DNA of 17,134 bases from Rickettsiales bacterium. GTDB lineage: Bacteria; Pseudomonadota; Alphaproteobacteria; TMED127. The notes beneath the pieces are model-generated. The model was not told the origin of the DNA, did not search any database, and was given only the letters and a program-made list of their open reading frames with translations. The DNA is taken from the NCBI GenBank assembly GCA_002717855.1, contig PBCD01000018.1:1-17134 (forward strand). Direction: 5' to 3'. Positions 1 to 9,779 of the stretch are shown piece after piece. Positions within the stretch are counted from its first letter, which is position 1. Each line of letters opens with the position of its first letter. Position numbers and translations under genes: made by a program.

Positions 1-2500
<2,500 letters not shown>

Positions 2501-2501
2501 A

Positions 2502-3572
2502 TCATTCCCAATTTAAGTCGGGGTAGTTAAAAAATGAGAATCCATAATGATTTAGCCATCTTAGGTCATTATCAAAAAAATCTCTTAAATCTGGCATACC
2601 ATATTTAAGCATACATAATCTCTCAATTCCAACACCAAAAGCAAATCCAGAGGTTTTTTTATTTCCTAAATTACATGCTCTAAATACATTTGGGTGAACC
2701 ATACCGCAACCTAGAATTTCCATCCAATCATTGCCTTCGCCCAAATAAATTTTATTATTTTTCCTAAAACAATTTATGTCAACTTCTGCAGAAGGTTCTG
2801 TAAAAGGAAAAAAAGAAGGTCTAAACCTTAATTTTAAATCTTTTTTATTAAAAAAAATTTTACAAAACCGGGTAATAAACCATTTTAAGTTGGAAAAGCT
2901 TATATCTTTATCTACAATCAGACCTTCAACTTGATGAAACATAGGTGTATGTGTTATGTCAGAGTCACACCTGTATGTTCTTCCAGGTGCAAAAATTTTA
3001 ATTGGTAAATTTGAATCTTTGAGACAACGAATCTGTACAGGTGATGTATGAGTTCTAAGAACATTTTTTTTGTCTTCTTTTGAACTTATATAAAAAGTGT
3101 CATGCATTTGTCTTGCTGGATGATTCTCCGGAATATTTAAAGCTGTAAAATTATGAAAATCATCTTCTACATCTGGTCCTTCAACATATTGCAAACCCAT
3201 AGAACCAAGAATGGAAACAATTTCTTCAATCGTTTGAGTAATTGGATGAACTCTTCCTGAGTTTAAAATATTTTTCCTGGTTGGCATTGTCGGATCTGAA
3301 AATTCAGCATTTATTTTATTTTCAATTTCTTTTTTTCTAAAAAAATTCTTCCTCTCCAAGATGAGTTCTGAAAATTCACGTTTGAATAAGTTTAATTTTT
3401 TACCAATTGTTTTTTTCCCTTCGGTATCTAGAGACGAAAGTTTTTTCATCTCCTTGTTTATTAATCCATTTTTCCCGAAGTATTTAACTTTTATTTTCTC
3501 TAGACTTTCTATCGAATTAGATTCTAAGACTTCATTTTTAGCTGAAAGAGTAACATCTCCGAAATTCGTCAT
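2502..3572 (-). CDS. pheS: Phenylalanine-tRNA ligase alpha subunit
   Basis: This is the catalytic alpha chain of phenylalanyl-tRNA synthetase, a class II enzyme. The first ~90 residues form the charged helical hairpin that contacts tRNA. The class II core follows: HPITQTIEEI (motif 1 area), the PGRTYRCD and HTPMFHQVEG stretch of motif 2 (about 196-217), PFTEPSAEVD (about 256-265) and motif 3 GVGIERL (about 313-319). A TTG at 3587 would add five residues, but the ATG at 3572 puts the conserved YFGKNG at the same distance from the start as in E. coli PheS (36 residues), so ATG is preferred; the product is then 356 aa. The extra C-terminal tail after NDLRWL resembles that of alphaproteobacterial PheS. 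It sits 15 bases after rplT and one base before pheT. Confidence 0.96.
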   Translation of the reverse strand: MTNFGDVTLSAKNEVLESNSIESLEKIKVKYFGKNGLINKEMKKLSSLDTEGKKTIGKKLNLFKREFSELILERKNFFRKKEIENKINAEFSDPTMPTRKNILNSGRVHPITQTIEEIVSILGSMGLQYVEGPDVEDDFHNFTALNIPENHPARQMHDTFYISSKEDKKNVLRTHTSPVQIRCLKDSNLPIKIFAPGRTYRCDSDITHTPMFHQVEGLIVDKDISFSNLKWFITRFCKIFFNKKDLKLRFRPSFFPFTEPSAEVDINCFRKNNKIYLGEGNDWMEILGCGMVHPNVFRACNLGNKKTSGFAFGVGIERLCMLKYGMPDLRDFFDNDLRWLNHYGFSFFNYPDLNWE

Positions 3573-3587
3573 GAAACTTTTATTCAA

Positions 3588-3941
3588 TTATTTATTTGCC
3601 TGAATTTTATCAATAATGTTTTTGAAAACCTTTGGTTCTCGAGCAGCAAGATCTGCTAATATTTTTCTGTTAAAATTAAGATTTAATTTTTTTAGCCCAT
3701 TCACAAAATTTGAATATTTCAATCCGTGCAAGCGACAACCAGCATTTATTCTTTGTATCCACAAGCTTTTAAAGGCTCTTTTCTTAACTCTTCTGTCTCT
3801 ATAAGCATACTGAGCTGACTTCTCAACAGCCTGATTAGCCGCGCGAAATGTATTTTTTCTTCTTCCGTAAAATCCCTTAGCTTTTTTTAATATTTTTTTG
3901 TGTCTTGATTTTGTGGTTACACCAGATTTAACTCTTGACAT
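3588..3941 (-). CDS. rplT: 50S ribosomal protein L20
   Basis: L20 is an early-assembling protein of the large ribosomal subunit, binding 23S rRNA. The 117-residue product has the family's normal length and basic composition. Diagnostic stretches are the N-terminal [16 protein letters not shown], the [19 protein letters not shown] segment, and [21 protein letters not shown]. In many bacteria L20 also represses its own operon by binding the infC-rpmI-rplT mRNA; the sequence cannot show whether that holds here, but the upstream rpmI leader contains a candidate structure. The gene starts 12 bases after rpmI, with only a weak AAAGAA-like purine stretch before the ATG. Confidence 0.97.
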   Translation of the reverse strand: MSRVKSGVTTKSRHKKILKKAKGFYGRRKNTFRAANQAVEKSAQYAYRDRRVKKRAFKSLWIQRINAGCRLHGLKYSNFVNGLKKLNLNFNRKILADLAAREPKVFKNIIDKIQANK

Positions 3942-3953
3942 TTTCTTTACTCA

Positions 3954-4154
3954 TTAAATTTTAGTATTCATGTATTTTTTTACTATTACAGTATCTTGTT
4001 TAGACATAATGATAGGTCCTTTAGCGTTTCTTTTCATCTTTTTTGACTTGTGTGAAAGATTATGTCTCTTGTTACTTGCATACATTACTACTTTGCCAGT
4101 TGAAGTAACTTTAAACCTCTTTTTTGTCCCGCTTTTTGTTTTTAATTTTGGCAT
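3954..4154 (-). CDS. rpmI: 50S ribosomal protein L35
   Basis: L35 is a small basic protein of the large ribosomal subunit. The 66-residue length and the sequence MPKLKTKSGTKKRFKVTSTG, followed by a KRHNLSHKSKKMKR core, are typical of the family. The gene has its usual place between infC and rplT. It is preceded by a 72-base gap that holds an inverted repeat whose proximal arm touches the ATG, so translation of this gene may be regulated by mRNA folding (see the leader feature at 4155-4226). There is no strong Shine-Dalgarno sequence; the nearest purine-rich stretch, TTAGAG, lies inside that arm. Confidence 0.96.
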   Translation of the reverse strand: MPKLKTKSGTKKRFKVTSTGKVVMYASNKRHNLSHKSKKMKRNAKGPIIMSKQDTVIVKKYMNTKI

Positions 4155-4226
4155 AAAACTCTAATCTAAATAATAAATCTAACTTATAAAGATTTTTAAA
4201 ATCAAATCAAGAGAGTTTTAATAAAA
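4155..4226 (-). promoter_or_regulatory. Candidate structured rpmI leader (infC-rpmI gap)
   Basis: In mRNA sense this 72-base gap contains AAAACTCT (plus-strand 4212-4219) and, 49 bases later, its exact complement AGAGTTTT (4155-4162), which ends directly at the rpmI ATG. Pairing would bury the only purine-rich stretch before the start codon. A second small palindrome, GATTTT-A-AAAATC, lies inside the loop. In E. coli, L20 represses rpmI-rplT by binding a structure formed around this same gap; the parallel here is inference from position and pairing only. The region is AT-rich, so chance pairing is possible. Confidence 0.35.
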
Positions 4227-4754
4227 TCATTTAGGTGCAATAATCATCGTCATTTGTCTACCCTCTAACTTTGGTAGTTGCTCTATTTTTGCTAATGATT
4301 CAATTTCCTTTTCAAGTTTTTTTAAGATTTTCATGCCTCTTTGGTGATATGCCATTTCCCTACCTCTAAACCTAAGAGTAATCTTGACTTTATCTCCTGA
4401 ACCAAGAAATCTATGAATTGATTTGAGCTTAACATCATAATCGTGATCTTCAATTCCAGGTCTCAGCTTTACTTCTTTAACTTCAAAAGTTTTTTGTTTC
4501 TTTTTTGCTTCAGCTAATTTTTTTTGAAGTTGGTACCTATATTTACCATAGTCTATAATTTTACAAACGGGAGGTTTGGCATTTGGTGAAACTTCAACCA
4601 AATCCAACCCTAGTTCTGAGGCTCTTTTTAATGCATCATTAATTTTTAATATACCTAGCATATCGCCATTTTCAAGGACTACTCTTACCTCAGCAGAAGC
4701 AATCGATTCGTTAATAGCCGGTCCACGATTATTAGTACGGCTTATCTTATTCAT
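4227..4754 (-). CDS. infC: Translation initiation factor IF-3
   Basis: IF3 binds the 30S subunit, keeps it apart from 50S and checks the start codon and initiator tRNA. The 175-residue product has both domains: an N-terminal domain (about 1-75, with GLDLVEVSPNAKPPVCKIIDYGK) and, after a lysine-rich linker helix, a C-terminal domain (about 85-175, with VKEVKLRPG, KITLRFRGREMAY and EGRQMTMIIAPK). The start is the ATG at 4754-4752: a TAA stop in the same frame lies immediately upstream, so no longer form exists. The rare AUU start used by E. coli infC for self-control is therefore not used. A purine stretch AGGTGA lies 16 bases upstream, farther than normal. thrS ends 64 bases before it. Confidence 0.97.
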   Translation of the reverse strand: MNKISRTNNRGPAINESIASAEVRVVLENGDMLGILKINDALKRASELGLDLVEVSPNAKPPVCKIIDYGKYRYQLQKKLAEAKKKQKTFEVKEVKLRPGIEDHDYDVKLKSIHRFLGSGDKVKITLRFRGREMAYHQRGMKILKKLEKEIESLAKIEQLPKLEGRQMTMIIAPK

Positions 4755-4818
4755 TTAACATCAATTTTATTCACCTGTTTTTTTTCATTAAATAATCCCC
4801 AAATTAGTAAAACGAAAA

Positions 4819-6762
4819 TTAATTGGACATATTTTCAGGAATACTGCAAGAGTTTTTTATTTTTTTTAAAAAATCCTTTAAATTTAATACCTCTTGATTC
4901 GTGTTTCCAAAAGTTCTTAAAGAAACAGTTTGTGTATCAATTTCTTTGTGTCCTGCGACAAGAGTATAAGGGATTTTATTCATTGCATGTTCCCTAATTT
5001 TATAATTAATCTTTTCTTTTCTATCATCAATAACAGTACTTATTCCTATCAGTTTTAGTTCATCATCAATAAATCTGATGTAGTCTAAACAATCATCATT
5101 AATATTAATAAGTGCAACTTGAATGGGCGCTAACCAATTGGGAAGATTTCCTGAATAGTTTTCAATTAAGATTCCTATAAATCTCTCAAATGATCCAAGA
5201 ATTGCTCTGTGAAGTATAACTGGTCTATGCTTTTGTCCATCTTCGCCAATATATGAAGCATCTAATCTTTCTGGTAAAACAAAATCGACCTGAAGTGTAC
5301 CACATTGCCAATCCCTTCCAATTGCGTCTTTTAGAACAAATTCAAGTTTGGGTCCATAAAATGCACCCTCTCCACTATTTAATTTATAAATGTAGCCAGC
5401 CTCATTAATTGCTTCTCTCAATGCGTTTTCAGCTTGATCCCAAACTTCATCCTCTCCGGCTCTATTCTCTGGTCTATCAGCAAATTTAATAGTCACATCT
5501 TCAAAACCAAAATCCTTGTAAACTTCCATAAGAAATTTACAAAATTTTTCAGTTTCTGATACAATTTGATCTTTAGTACAAAAAATGTGTGCGTCATCTT
5601 GTGTAAATGCTCTTACTCTCATCAACCCATGTAGTGCACCTGAAGGTTCATTTCTATGGCATGAGCCAAACTCCGCCATTCTTATCGGTAGTTCTTTGTA
5701 GCTTTTAATTCCCTGTCTAAAAATTTGAACGTGGCAAGGACAATTCATAGGCTTGATAGCCAAAGTTTTTTCCTCAGATTCACACGTAAACATATGTTCT
5801 CTAAATTTTTCCCAATGTCCTGATTTTTCCCACAATGATCTGTCTACAAGTGAGGGCGTGTTAACCTCATAATAGCCGTTTTTTTCTAATTTTTTTCTCA
5901 TATAATGCATTATTTTTCTATATATTCTCCAACCCTTTTCATGCCAAAAGACAGATCCTGCAGCCTGATCCTGAAAATGAAAAAGATCTAGATCTTTACC
6001 TAATTTTCTGTGATCTCTTTTTTCAGCCTCTTCAATCATCAATAAATATTTATTTAATTCACTTTCGTTTTTCCATGCAGTTCCATAGATTCTTTGTAAC
6101 ATTTCATTTTGGGAATCGCCTCGCCAGTAAGCTCCTGAGAGTTTAGTCAATTTAAATGCCCCTACTAGGTCTAAAGTTGGTAAATGAGGACCATGGCATA
6201 AGTCTATAAACTCAGAATCTCCTTGAGTGTAAATTTGAAAAGACTGAGTTTGATTTGATTCTTCAATTATTTTAACTTTATAATCTTCATTTCTAGCTTT
6301 AAATAATGATATGGCCTCTTGTTTAGAGTGAAAGGTTTTATGTATACAAGCTTTTTCCATAGCGATGATTTTCATTTCCTTCTCTACAAATTCTAAATCT
6401 TCAAATGAAATTGGTTTTTCGAACATCACATCATAATAAAAGCCATTTTCGATAGTTGGACCTATTGCCAACTTGGCTTTAGGATATAAGTTTTTAATAG
6501 CTCTTGCGAGAATTTGGGCAGCTATTGTATGCCTCATTATTTCCAGACCTTCGTCTGTATTAACCGTAATTAAAGATACCTTAGAATCTTTTAGAATCGA
6601 ATCAGTCAGGTCTTTTTGGATGCCATCAATTTTCATAGCTACAGATTGTTTGCTCAGACTTTTTGATATTGTTTTTGCAATGTCATAGCCTGAGACGCCA
6701 CTCATAAACTTTTTTTTTGTACCATCTGGAAAGGTAATTGTGATTTTTTTAGATGCATTCAT
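4819..6762 (-). CDS. thrS: Threonine-tRNA ligase
   Basis: Class II synthetase that charges tRNA(Thr) in the cytoplasm; its 647 residues are normal for bacteria. Domains: TGS (about 1-65), N2 editing domain (about 70-230), catalytic core (about 250-545) and anticodon-binding domain (about 546-640). The zinc ligands that select threonine are C341, H392 and H518, all offset by +7 from E. coli C334, H385 and H511. Motif 2 (RMAEFGSCHRNE) and motif 3 (RAILGSFERFIG) are intact. In the editing site C189 and H193 are present, but the usual HxxxH reads H78-T-I-A-A-Q, so the second histidine is missing and one residue may be inserted. It is the first gene of the minus-strand translation operon, 58 bases from the next upstream gene. 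Confidence 0.97.
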   Translation of the reverse strand: MNASKKITITFPDGTKKKFMSGVSGYDIAKTISKSLSKQSVAMKIDGIQKDLTDSILKDSKVSLITVNTDEGLEIMRHTIAAQILARAIKNLYPKAKLAIGPTIENGFYYDVMFEKPISFEDLEFVEKEMKIIAMEKACIHKTFHSKQEAISLFKARNEDYKVKIIEESNQTQSFQIYTQGDSEFIDLCHGPHLPTLDLVGAFKLTKLSGAYWRGDSQNEMLQRIYGTAWKNESELNKYLLMIEEAEKRDHRKLGKDLDLFHFQDQAAGSVFWHEKGWRIYRKIMHYMRKKLEKNGYYEVNTPSLVDRSLWEKSGHWEKFREHMFTCESEEKTLAIKPMNCPCHVQIFRQGIKSYKELPIRMAEFGSCHRNEPSGALHGLMRVRAFTQDDAHIFCTKDQIVSETEKFCKFLMEVYKDFGFEDVTIKFADRPENRAGEDEVWDQAENALREAINEAGYIYKLNSGEGAFYGPKLEFVLKDAIGRDWQCGTLQVDFVLPERLDASYIGEDGQKHRPVILHRAILGSFERFIGILIENYSGNLPNWLAPIQVALININDDCLDYIRFIDDELKLIGISTVIDDRKEKINYKIREHAMNKIPYTLVAGHKEIDTQTVSLRTFGNTNQEVLNLKDFLKKIKNSCSIPENMSN

Positions 6763-6820
6763 ATCGATTTTTTTTTGCGTTAGATTGTTTCTAATTAAGG
6801 TATAATATCATTTGGTCAAT
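6763..6820 (-). promoter_or_regulatory. Possible thrS promoter region
   Basis: This 58-base gap separates the glycosyltransferase cluster from thrS and is the likeliest place for the promoter of the translation operon. On the minus strand a TTGACC hexamer (6819-6814) resembles a -35 box, but the only -10-like sequence at proper spacing (TAATTA, 6797-6792) is poor. Read-through from the upstream cluster is equally possible. No terminator-like hairpin followed by a T-run is seen on the minus strand. Confidence 0.25.
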
Positions 6821-7768
6821 TTAGAAGGTAATTGTTTTTTTCTCAAGAATAATTGATAGAGTTTTTTTTACAAGTTGAAAGCATTCATTATTATAATTTA
6901 AAACAGTAACATGACTTCCTACCGGGGCACATAATTTTGGATTAGAAAATTTTGTAAAAAAGACGACCAATTTTTTTTTTGCTAATGCACATACATGCAT
7001 TGGTCCAGTATCATTACCTACAATACACAGTGAATCTCTTGACAATGAGGCTAATTTGTAAACATCAAGTTTTCCACAAAGATTTATTATATAAGGAAAC
7101 TTTTTTTTGATTTCTTGACACAATTCTAATTCATCGTTACCTCCAACAATTATAGAATCTATATTTTTCTTGAATAATTTTTTAGCAATTTCAACAAAAA
7201 CATTGAAGGGAATTCTTTTATTTTTTCTTCTTGCTGAACCTCCCACCACAAGAATGACAAATCTCTTTTTTTTAAAATTGTGTTTAAATTTATCATCAAA
7301 TATCCAATTTTCATCGAATTTTGAAAATTTTTTAATATTAGCTATTTTTAGTTGTTCTTTTTGTCTATCAATTGTGTGCATCGTGTCCCTTTTAGGATTT
7401 AAATGAAAGTAGACTGAATCCCTAAGAATTCCCGACCATTTAGTAATTTTTCCATCAAATAGATCACCATAGCTTGTTGACCGTTTTGAGGTTTGCAGAT
7501 CATAAACATTTACAAACTCTCTTGTATTCAATTTTTTTTTTAATTTTAATTTGTCTAAAAAGTAGAACATAGATCTTTTTATTATTATGATTTCTTCGAA
7601 CCATTTACTTCTCTCTGCAATATCTTTATAAGCGCTTTCAGTAACTAAAACTAACTTAGATTTTTTATAAAATGTTTTTATGGTGTACATTGCTGACAAG
7701 GACAATATAAAATCCCCTAGGCCACCAAACTTAATAATTAAGATTTTTTGATTTGATGAGATCTTCAT
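6821..7768 (-). CDS. GT9 glycosyltransferase, heptosyltransferase-like
   Basis: Probable cytoplasmic inner-membrane-associated transferase that adds a sugar, typically ADP-heptose, to the LPS core. The 315 residues show a GT9 Rossmann pair: the N-terminal ILIIKFGGLGDFILS (FGGLGD at 14-19), the start of the second half at VILVVGGSARRKNKRIP, and the C-terminal nucleotide-sugar motif GNDTGPMHVCALA (251-263, with D253 and H258). Family membership is clear; the acceptor and sugar are not, and there is no reason to call it WaaC or WaaF. The start codon lies 38 bases inside the end of the upstream GT4 gene. No later ATG would keep the glycine-rich loop, so the overlap is probably real. It contains two 10-base poly-A tracts in the sense strand and is very rich in Lys and Ile. 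Confidence 0.85.
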   Translation of the reverse strand: MKISSNQKILIIKFGGLGDFILSLSAMYTIKTFYKKSKLVLVTESAYKDIAERSKWFEEIIIIKRSMFYFLDKLKLKKKLNTREFVNVYDLQTSKRSTSYGDLFDGKITKWSGILRDSVYFHLNPKRDTMHTIDRQKEQLKIANIKKFSKFDENWIFDDKFKHNFKKKRFVILVVGGSARRKNKRIPFNVFVEIAKKLFKKNIDSIIVGGNDELELCQEIKKKFPYIINLCGKLDVYKLASLSRDSLCIVGNDTGPMHVCALAKKKLVVFFTKFSNPKLCAPVGSHVTVLNYNNECFQLVKKTLSIILEKKTITF

Positions 7769-8894
7769 AAATTTTTACTTCCATTTCCAACATATCAACC
7801 ATTTCAAATTTTTCTTTTATTCTTTTTCTCGCAAGAATACCCATTTTATCTTTTTGATTCTGAGGTAATTTTACTACTTGCATAATTTTCATTGCTAACG
7901 CTTCTGGATTATTTTCTTCTACTAACCACCCAGTTTTTTGGTCAATTATGATGTCCTTGGAGGCTCCTATATCAGTCGCTACGATTGGTTTTTCCATTGC
8001 ACAGGCTTCTGCAGACACTCTACCAAAAGCTTCAGGTTCAATGGAGGAAGAAATGACTACATCGGCAATTGAATAAATTGAGGGCATATCCGTACGATTT
8101 CCCAAACACAATACGTGGCTATCAATATCAAGTTTTTTTATTAGTTTTTTAATTTTTTTTAAATATCCTTTTCTGTTTTGTTCTGACCCGACAATCAACA
8201 ATAAGAATTCAAAATCTGGATTATTTAAAGATAATATTTTCGCAGCCTTGATTGCTACTAATTGTCCCTTCCACTCTGTAAGTCTACCTGGAAGTAAAAT
8301 AATATGTTTTTTTTCATTTATGGATATTTCCTTCAAAAAGGTTTCTTTTCTTAGTCTAGTAATTGCTTTTAAATCAAAATACTTTGTATCAATTCCTCTA
8401 TTTACAATTTTGATTTTTTTAGCTTTTTCAGGAAAATATTTTTTTATATGAGAACAAATAAAATCTGATATTGCTATAATTATATCACCTTCAGTCATAA
8501 CGCTATTATATTTTCTTTTAAGAAGATTATTGTTTCCATTATATGTCCCATGGTAAGTGGTTATTAGAGGAATATTTAAGTTTCTTATAATCTTATTTAA
8601 ATTAAAAGCTGGCCATCTACTTCTGATATGAACTAAATCTGGCTTAATCTGATGAACAAGTTTTCTAAAAGACCTTTTTGCCTTAAAAAAATTAATTATA
8701 CTTTTTTTATTGAGAGGAATTTTAAAATGTTCAACACCTTTATGTTTATATTTTTCCGCCATACTTCCACCAGATGAAAATATTATTGATCTATATCCTT
8801 TTTCTTTCAAAAATCTAGCAACATCGAGTGTTCCTCTTTCCACACCACCTCCAGAATGTTCTAGTGAGGGTAAAATTTGAATAATGGTTTTCAT
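7731..8894 (-). CDS. GT4 family glycosyltransferase
   Basis: A retaining GT-B glycosyltransferase, probably acting at the inner membrane in LPS-core or other surface-glycan assembly. In 387 residues one sees the acceptor-side loop GGGVERG (15-21), the HGTYNG segment (115-120), the second-domain GRLTEWKG (203-210, with R204 and K209 placed to bind the donor phosphates) and the E-x7-E motif EAFGRVSAE (E288, E296). The end, TGWLVEENNPEALA, is also typical. Substrate is not predictable from sequence. It lies 21 bases after the SDR gene and overlaps the GT9 gene by 38 bases, so both transferases probably work in one pathway. No membrane segments or signal peptide are evident. Confidence 0.88.
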   Translation of the reverse strand: MKTIIQILPSLEHSGGGVERGTLDVARFLKEKGYRSIIFSSGGSMAEKYKHKGVEHFKIPLNKKSIINFFKAKRSFRKLVHQIKPDLVHIRSRWPAFNLNKIIRNLNIPLITTYHGTYNGNNNLLKRKYNSVMTEGDIIIAISDFICSHIKKYFPEKAKKIKIVNRGIDTKYFDLKAITRLRKETFLKEISINEKKHIILLPGRLTEWKGQLVAIKAAKILSLNNPDFEFLLLIVGSEQNRKGYLKKIKKLIKKLDIDSHVLCLGNRTDMPSIYSIADVVISSSIEPEAFGRVSAEACAMEKPIVATDIGASKDIIIDQKTGWLVEENNPEALAMKIMQVVKLPQNQKDKMGILARKRIKEKFEMVDMLEMEVKIYEDLIKSKNLNY

Positions 8895-8915
8895 TTAATT
8901 TATATTACTTTTTCC

Positions 8916-9779
8916 TCAATTTTTTAAAAGCTTAAAAATCTCATTTAATCCAATTTTAAAATTTTTTTTTTCTGGTGACCAATTTAATTTATCCTTAAAT
9001 TTTTTATTTGATACCTTTTTATTTTCCATATAAAAACTTCTAGTCATTTCTGAAACTTTTGAATCATTTAGTTTTAAGAATACTGGCCGTTTTTTTTTTA
9101 AAAGTTCGAAAGCATATTCTGTAACCTCATCACTTGGACAAGGATAGTCATCCGTTAAATTAAAAATTTCCCCTGGGGTTGGTTTTTTTATACTTAAATA
9201 AAGTGCATTTGCAATATCCTCAACATGAATCCTTGAAAAAAATTGATCTTTTTTTTTGATAAAGTTTAGATTTTCAGTATTTATTCTTTCAAAAATTGAT
9301 CTTTTGGGACCATAAATACCTGGTAATCTGAAAATATGAACTGGAAGATTATGTTCTAAAAAAAGTTTTAAATACTGATTTTCCGCTGTTATTCTATTAA
9401 GTGATCTTTTATTTTTTGTTTTTAGTTCAGAATTCTCATTTACCCAATTCCCATTATGATTGCCGTACACTCCGGTGGTTGAAAAATATCCAATCCATTT
9501 TAATGAGTTTAATTTTATTAATTCCTTTTTTATATGACAATAGGGGATGTCCCCGTCATCATTAGGAGGTATGGAATTTAATATATGGGTTACGTTATAT
9601 AAAATGGAATTTTTTTCATTTAAAAATTGTTCAAAAGAATATCTTTTTACGATTTTAAAATTGTGGTATTTGGTTTTGAAAGGTAATCTGTTATGAGTAC
9701 CAATAATTTCAAATTCCTTTTCAATTAAAGGAGTGAGAAATTCAGTACAATATCCTGCGCCCAGAAAAAGCATTTTCAT
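8916..9779 (-). CDS. Atypical extended SDR, NAD(P)-dependent epimerase-like
   Basis: A 287-residue Rossmann-fold protein of the YeeZ-like atypical SDR type. The nucleotide-binding loop is GAGYCTE (7-13). Other SDR landmarks are STTGVYG (100-106), FRLPGIYGP (150-158), RIHVEDIA (183-190) and a C-terminal KVSNKKFKDKLNW. The canonical YxxxK catalytic pair is absent: its expected place reads NRITAENQ (128-135), as in this subgroup, so a standard sugar epimerase reaction should not be assumed. The ATG overlaps the TGA of the LysR gene (ATGA), so translation is coupled. Its position before two glycosyltransferases suggests a link to nucleotide-sugar metabolism, but this is inference. It contains two 10-base poly-A tracts in the sense strand. 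Confidence 0.8.
   Translation of the reverse strand: MKMLFLGAGYCTEFLTPLIEKEFEIIGTHNRLPFKTKYHNFKIVKRYSFEQFLNEKNSILYNVTHILNSIPPNDDGDIPYCHIKKELIKLNSLKWIGYFSTTGVYGNHNGNWVNENSELKTKNKRSLNRITAENQYLKLFLEHNLPVHIFRLPGIYGPKRSIFERINTENLNFIKKKDQFFSRIHVEDIANALYLSIKKPTPGEIFNLTDDYPCPSDEVTEYAFELLKKKRPVFLKLNDSKVSEMTRSFYMENKKVSNKKFKDKLNWSPEKKNFKIGLNEIFKLLKN

Noticed and set aside
3585..3587. TTG start for pheS directly after the rplT stop
   Set aside because: The ATG at 3572 gives the same distance to the conserved YFGKNG as in E. coli PheS; the extra five residues have no support.
4771..4788. Five-codon reading frame (MKKNR) between thrS and infC as a leader peptide
   Set aside because: Very short, no hairpin or terminator beside it, and easily produced by chance; no sign of attenuation.
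6780..6794. Hairpin TTAGA-TTGTT-TCTAA before thrS as a terminator or T-box-like element
   Set aside because: Only five weak A/T-rich base pairs and no T-run following on the minus strand; T-boxes are also not expected for thrS in proteobacteria.
6821..9779. The glycosyltransferase cluster as a horizontally acquired island
   Set aside because: The genes are richer in Lys/Ile and A-tracts than the translation genes, but there are no integrase, tRNA or repeat boundaries, and envelope genes are often more AT-rich. It remains possible but unsupported.
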